From the NCBI RefSeq assembly GCF_949628215.1, contig NC_134278.1:109783277-109847276 (forward strand): 64,000 bases of DNA. Direction: 5' to 3'. A program made the position numbers and the translations under genes. Shown here one piece after another: positions 61,801 through 64,000 of this stretch. Origin of the DNA: Phalacrocorax aristotelis. Taxonomy: Eukaryota > Chordata > Aves > Suliformes > Phalacrocoracidae. The notes under the pieces are model-generated. The model ran no database searches. It was not told the origin of the DNA and saw only the letters and a program-made list of their open reading frames with translations. The number at the start of each line of letters is the position of its first letter. Positions within the stretch are counted from its first letter, which is position 1.

Positions 61801-62987
61801 CCTGCATGGTTCTCCTTCAATTCAAGTCTTCTTACTGTTCCTAACAGTTCAGCAACTACTCACTCTGGTCTGACATGCCTGAGGCGATCAGGCATCTGTT
61901 ATGTACTACACAGTTCTACAGCTTTCCTGCCAGGTTAGACACAGGAGCTCTACCTGATGAAACAGGTTTGAAAGAAAGTAACAGAATACGTAGGATTTCC
62001 TGAAGACTGGTTCCTGCAAAGCATATTTGAGAAGTTCATACTCTTTCTCCCAGAAGTGCTTCCCCCATGCAAGTTTATACAAAGGATAAACTAGCACAGT
62101 ACCAACGTATCAACTGCAACAAAAATGCTAGGCAGAACATGATACTGAATTAAGCAGTTGACTCAAAGGATACACAAATTGTGGGGATAATTATCATGAT
62201 CAAAACTGTGGCCTAAAACAATTTTTTATAGTTCTGACAAAACAAACAAACAAAAACAAAACACTCCACAGATACATGTCTGGCTTTCATATTTTGCAGG
62301 TAAACACAATAATATTTTGTCATTTCAACTACTGGAACAGGTAGGAGATTTTTGTTTCCAAACAAGTATATGCATAATCTGTGGGTACAAAGTTCCAGGA
62401 TTTTTTACTTTTATATTGATGAAGTAACTCAATTTTACATTCCGATTTCGTAGGGCTTTTGTTCTAACACCAAGGCCAGCACTCTACATGAGGCGCAATA
62501 CGTCAGAACAAAGGTATCAAAGCTAAATTACACCACCAGAGGAGACCTTATGATCTCTCAAATGCTTCATAGCTCTCCCTATATTTCATTAAATGATGTT
62601 CAACGCCAAACATGTTTGGGAAATGATACCAGAACAGAACTGAACAGCACACTGCTCAGCTGGACCAGAATTTTAACATCTAAGACACTGTAAGAACGGA
62701 AACAGAATGAAGTGGATAATATAAGTGATTTCCCACCACTCTGCATAGAATAATTACATATACCAGTCCTAGAAATACTTACTTCTTAGTATGAGCCAAT
62801 GCAATAGCATTAGCCATTAGTGAGGCAGATACACCAACTGATTTTGTGATGTCTTCCAGCATGTTTTTAAGTGCTTGAAGGTTCTTTAAATCCCCTTTTT
62901 CTGCCAGAGTCTGAGTGAGTGCAATAACTGCTGGTCTAGTAGGCAACAAGCCGCTGTCAAGCATTCCTTTTAAAACAGCCATGGCAT
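43769..62987 (-). CDS. LRPPRC: LRPPRC, mitochondrial PPR protein (last seven coding exons)
   Basis: Leucine-rich PPR protein that, with SLIRP, stabilises and supports polyadenylation of mitochondrial mRNAs. Exons on the minus strand in transcript order: 62987-62783, 60638-60499, 60336-60221, 50551-50477, 48968-48884, 45286-45144, 43825-43769 (TGA at 43771-43769). All introns are GT-AG and the phases close: 821 bp, 272 whole codons plus two bases of a split codon. The peptides match the C-terminal PPR-like helical repeats of LRPPRC, for example [29 protein letters not shown] and [13 protein letters not shown]. The 5' part of the gene lies to the right of the window. The intron between 50552 and 60220 is enlarged by retroelements. 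ABCG8 converges on this gene from the left. Confidence 0.94.
45144..45286 (-). CDS. LRPPRC: LRPPRC coding exon, second from the end
   Basis: 143 bp. Encodes [20 protein letters not shown] and [15 protein letters not shown]. The [11 protein letters not shown] block is the diagnostic C-terminal motif. Acceptor ctcag, donor CCT|gtgagt. Confidence 0.95.
48884..48968 (-). CDS. LRPPRC: LRPPRC coding exon, third from the end
   Basis: 85 bp. Encodes [20 protein letters not shown] and YCYLMRCY. Acceptor catag, donor ATG|gtaatt. Matches the conserved LELIPE region of the family. Confidence 0.93.
49800..49925 (+). repeat. G-rich tract with a G17 run
   Basis: Multiple runs of three to seventeen G (G17 at 49840-49856) separated by T-rich spacers on the + strand, inside an LRPPRC intron. 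Potential G-quadruplex DNA on the non-transcript strand. Confidence 0.85.
50477..50551 (-). CDS. LRPPRC: LRPPRC coding exon, fourth from the end
   Basis: 75 bp, phase 0 at both ends. Encodes [20 protein letters not shown] and SKPGQ. Acceptor tttag, donor CAG|gtatat. Confidence 0.91.
51640..52258 (+). mobile_element. CR1 LINE 3' end in an LRPPRC intron
   Basis: Similar to the 3' portion of the element at 1560-2142: shared phrases include GAGACCACATTTGGAGTACT-type text, a block reading AGGCTGCCCAGGGAGGTTGT, and a close of TTCCAACCCCTACCATTCTG followed by TGATTC. Only the C-terminal end of ORF2 plus the 3' UTR remains. It abuts the retroviral LTR that begins about 200 bp to its right. The left boundary is approximate. 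Confidence 0.88.
52463..53021 (-). repeat. 3' LTR of the endogenous retrovirus
   Basis: Read on the minus strand it starts TGTCCTG at 53021 and ends TCACA at 52463, about 559 bp. A TATA box (TATATAAAC, 52766-52774), an ATTAAA polyadenylation signal (52588-52593), a T-rich tract and a (CT)n run (GA on the +, about 52655-52671) follow in promoter-to-U5 order. The right limit rests on the TGT terminus and is good to a few bases. Confidence 0.85.
53440..54700 (-). pseudogene. pol: Retroviral integrase remnant, split by a CR1
   Basis: A zinc-binding H-H-C-C pattern is legible (AHNTSGHQG, then CETC, about 54600-54450), followed by core-domain text [19 protein letters not shown] and a [10 protein letters not shown] segment near 54080. 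A CR1 then interrupts, and C-terminal-domain-like text ([12 protein letters not shown]) resumes to its left. The catalytic Glu region looks altered. Confidence 0.78.
53714..54055 (-). mobile_element. CR1 LINE 3' end nested in the ERV integrase
   Basis: On the minus strand this reads as a short CR1 3' end: a GAGGTGGGTGTTGGTCT-type start, a block reading CTGGAGGTGTTCAAAAAACA, and a close of AACAATTCTATGCTTCTGTG. Retroviral integrase sequence lies on both sides, so it inserted after the provirus. Confidence 0.87.
54700..55480 (-). pseudogene. pol: Retroviral RNase H remnant
   Basis: Weakly legible frames (55169-54978, then from 54882) contain a conserved [15 protein letters not shown] motif typical of retroviral RNase H near 54865, with an upstream acidic segment. 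Interrupted by stops. Confidence 0.75.
55560..56470 (-). pseudogene. pol: Retroviral reverse transcriptase remnant
   Basis: The fingers region [20 protein letters not shown] is followed, after stops and a frame change, by the catalytic box [10 protein letters not shown] (YVDD codons at 55961-55950) and the thumb segment FLGHMGFWR. Broken into at least two frames (56607-56146 and 56006-55620). Confidence 0.88.
56451..56800 (-). pseudogene. pro: Retroviral aspartic protease remnant
   Basis: The active-site motif [13 protein letters not shown] is read on the minus strand, with Asp-Thr-Gly at 56777-56769, followed by a flap-like region and GIDYLRR near the C-terminus. The preceding codons lie in another frame from the gag pieces. 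Confidence 0.8.
56800..58247 (-). pseudogene. gag: gag remnant
   Basis: Starts with an ATG whose first residues are MGKCLG, a possible N-myristoylation context, and meets an in-frame TAG at codon 7. Downstream pieces (58082-57867, 57775-57428, 57424-57164, 57095-56913) occupy different frames and include a [14 protein letters not shown] segment and a segment with clustered charged residues that may be a coiled coil. Assigned to gag by position between the primer-binding site and protease; the 3' limit is approximate. Confidence 0.7.
58254..58630 (-). pseudogene. Pre-gag hydrophobic reading frames in the ERV leader
   Basis: Two overlapping frames of 82 codons (58630-58382) and 74 codons (58478-58254) lie between the primer-binding site and gag. 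Both are rich in Leu, Ile, Phe and Val with membrane-helix-like stretches such as [19 protein letters not shown] and [15 protein letters not shown]. The frame change falls at a run of eight A (58479-58486), so one original frame may have been broken by slippage. The stop lies 6 nt before the gag ATG. Not recognised. Confidence 0.5.
58825..58842 (-). other. Retroviral primer-binding site (lysine-tRNA type)
   Basis: Reads TGGCAGCCAACGTGGGGC on the minus strand. It matches the complement of the 3' end of tRNA-Lys (the type used by K-class retroviruses) at 16 of 18 positions. It sits 8 nt after the 5' LTR stub. Confidence 0.75.
58851..58905 (-). repeat. 5' LTR stub (U5 end only)
   Basis: About 55 bp just upstream of the primer-binding site resemble the U5 end of the 3' LTR: both contain a GAGTGG/CAGTGGG block and then a TGACTGGG(G/A)CTA block. 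The rest of the 5' LTR is absent and the flank is unrelated sequence. Confidence 0.65.
60221..60336 (-). CDS. LRPPRC: LRPPRC coding exon, fifth from the end
   Basis: 116 bp. Encodes [20 protein letters not shown] and [13 protein letters not shown]. Acceptor ttgcag, donor CAG|gtaatg. This is the exon on the 5' side of the retroelement-filled intron. Confidence 0.94.
60499..60638 (-). CDS. LRPPRC: LRPPRC coding exon, sixth from the end
   Basis: 140 bp. Encodes [20 protein letters not shown] and [18 protein letters not shown]. Not an obvious open frame on its own; found by peptide similarity and splice sites (cctag and AAT|gtaagt). Confidence 0.93.
62783..62987 (-). CDS. LRPPRC: LRPPRC coding exon, seventh from the end
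   Basis: 205 bp, phase 1 in and phase 2 out. Encodes [40 protein letters not shown] and [10 protein letters not shown]. Acceptor gttag, donor GAA|gtaagt. Confidence 0.94.
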
Positions 62988-64000
62988 CTAACGATGGTAA
63001 ATAAATAAGGGAAAAGGAAATCAGGTCTTAAGTTCAGATGGCAGCCATGCTGCCAGTATCATTAACTGTATCCTTTTAAAAACATATACATAAAACAATT
63101 TTCTTCCTGAATTTAAGCCCCAAGACTGCTATAGTAAATTTTAACTTGAATATATACCCACACAAATAAAAACTTTCCACAGTAGTTGAGGTTAAAATGC
63201 TTTAATATTTGCCCAATAAAAATTAAGATACTTTTAACATTTAATTAATTTATTTTAGTGCCCAGCTCATGGAAAGCAGCTGTGTCATAAATGTCCTCCC
63301 TTATGACCTTAAAGTCATGACCTTTTCATCTTCTTTTTTGCCTCCAAACTGTAATTTTTGTTGCTAAAATAAAAAATTGTTGCATACTTAAGAATAAATA
63401 TAGTTTAAAAATTGAATTCTTTACTGAAACTGCTGAAGTCTAATATTTAGATTTATCTTTTTAAGTGTGCACTAAAACTTTGTTTACCAACATTTAATTT
63501 TTAAATAAAAGCATGGGACACAAGTCTCCATATGACAAGAAAAATAAACACAAAACTGGACAGTTATCTTAAGAACTCCTAAAATTACAGCAATTACCTA
63601 TGTTAAAACCAGACAAAAATCAACCTCCTGTTCACCTGCCGCAAATTCCCCAAACTCACTGCAGATGCAGTCACCCTCATTTCTCTAACCAGAATTCTTG
63701 TCAATTTACATTATACATGAGTGAACACACACAGAGACACATGCTCCTCTGGTAAAAAATCTTACTCCTCGCCAGCACAGGCAGGATTAATCACAGATAA
63801 TAATTATAATACCAAGGGATAACGCTTATAATATACACCCACTTGAACTCCACAGCATTAACATTCCAATTCAATATGCAGGTACTGCAGAAACCAAATA
63901 TTACCTTTTACAAGAGAGGAAGAAAAAACATCCTGTATGCCTACCCTTCGTTCACAGCAAATTTTCTTTCTGCACTACCACCTCACCTCCCCCTTTTACC

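Noticed and set aside
63907..63976. Possible further LRPPRC exon ending GTAAAAG|gtaata with a matching phase
   Set aside because: The donor and phase fit the next exon, but the peptide does not resemble LRPPRC and no pyrimidine-rich acceptor precedes it, so I left it out.

Overview
This is a bird nuclear genome window. The evidence is intron-containing vertebrate genes in the order ABCG5-ABCG8-LRPPRC, CR1 LINE remnants with the avian-type 3' end (ATTCTATGA), and a degenerate endogenous retrovirus. No bacterial-style operon, CRISPR array, rRNA or tRNA gene was seen.

Layout. 1-2142: 3' portion of a CR1 LINE on the + strand, inside the last visible intron of ABCG5. 2304-17384: ABCG5 on the minus strand, coding exons 1-12; the final exon lies beyond position 1. 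17385-17833: a head-to-head interval of 449 bp between the two start codons, the presumed shared promoter. 17834-31437: ABCG8 on the + strand, complete, 13 coding exons, 681 residues. 31438-43709: intergenic, with a CpG-dense patch at its left edge and no gene I can support. 43769-62987: the last seven coding exons of LRPPRC on the minus strand, so ABCG8 and LRPPRC converge. The large LRPPRC intron between 50552 and 60220 holds a CR1 3' end (+, about 51640-52258) and a minus-strand retrovirus (52463-58905) that is itself interrupted by another CR1.

The coding exons were assembled by reading peptide similarity plus GT/AG splice sites. Every ABCG5 and ABCG8 intron phase closes, and most exon lengths equal those I recall for the mammalian genes. 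ABCG5 and ABCG8 are half-transporters that act as an obligate heterodimer exporting sterols from hepatocytes and enterocytes. LRPPRC is a mitochondrial PPR protein that stabilises mitochondrial mRNAs.

Main point for a second look: the nucleotide-binding site that is degenerate in the mammalian heterodimer (NBS1) looks intact here on both sides. ABCG8 has a Walker A lysine and ABCG5 has an SGGE signature. Secondary points: a small hydrophobic reading frame ahead of gag in the retrovirus; its lysine-type primer-binding site; its sense orientation inside LRPPRC; a CpG island at the 3' end of ABCG8; and homopolymer or G-rich tracts next to exons.
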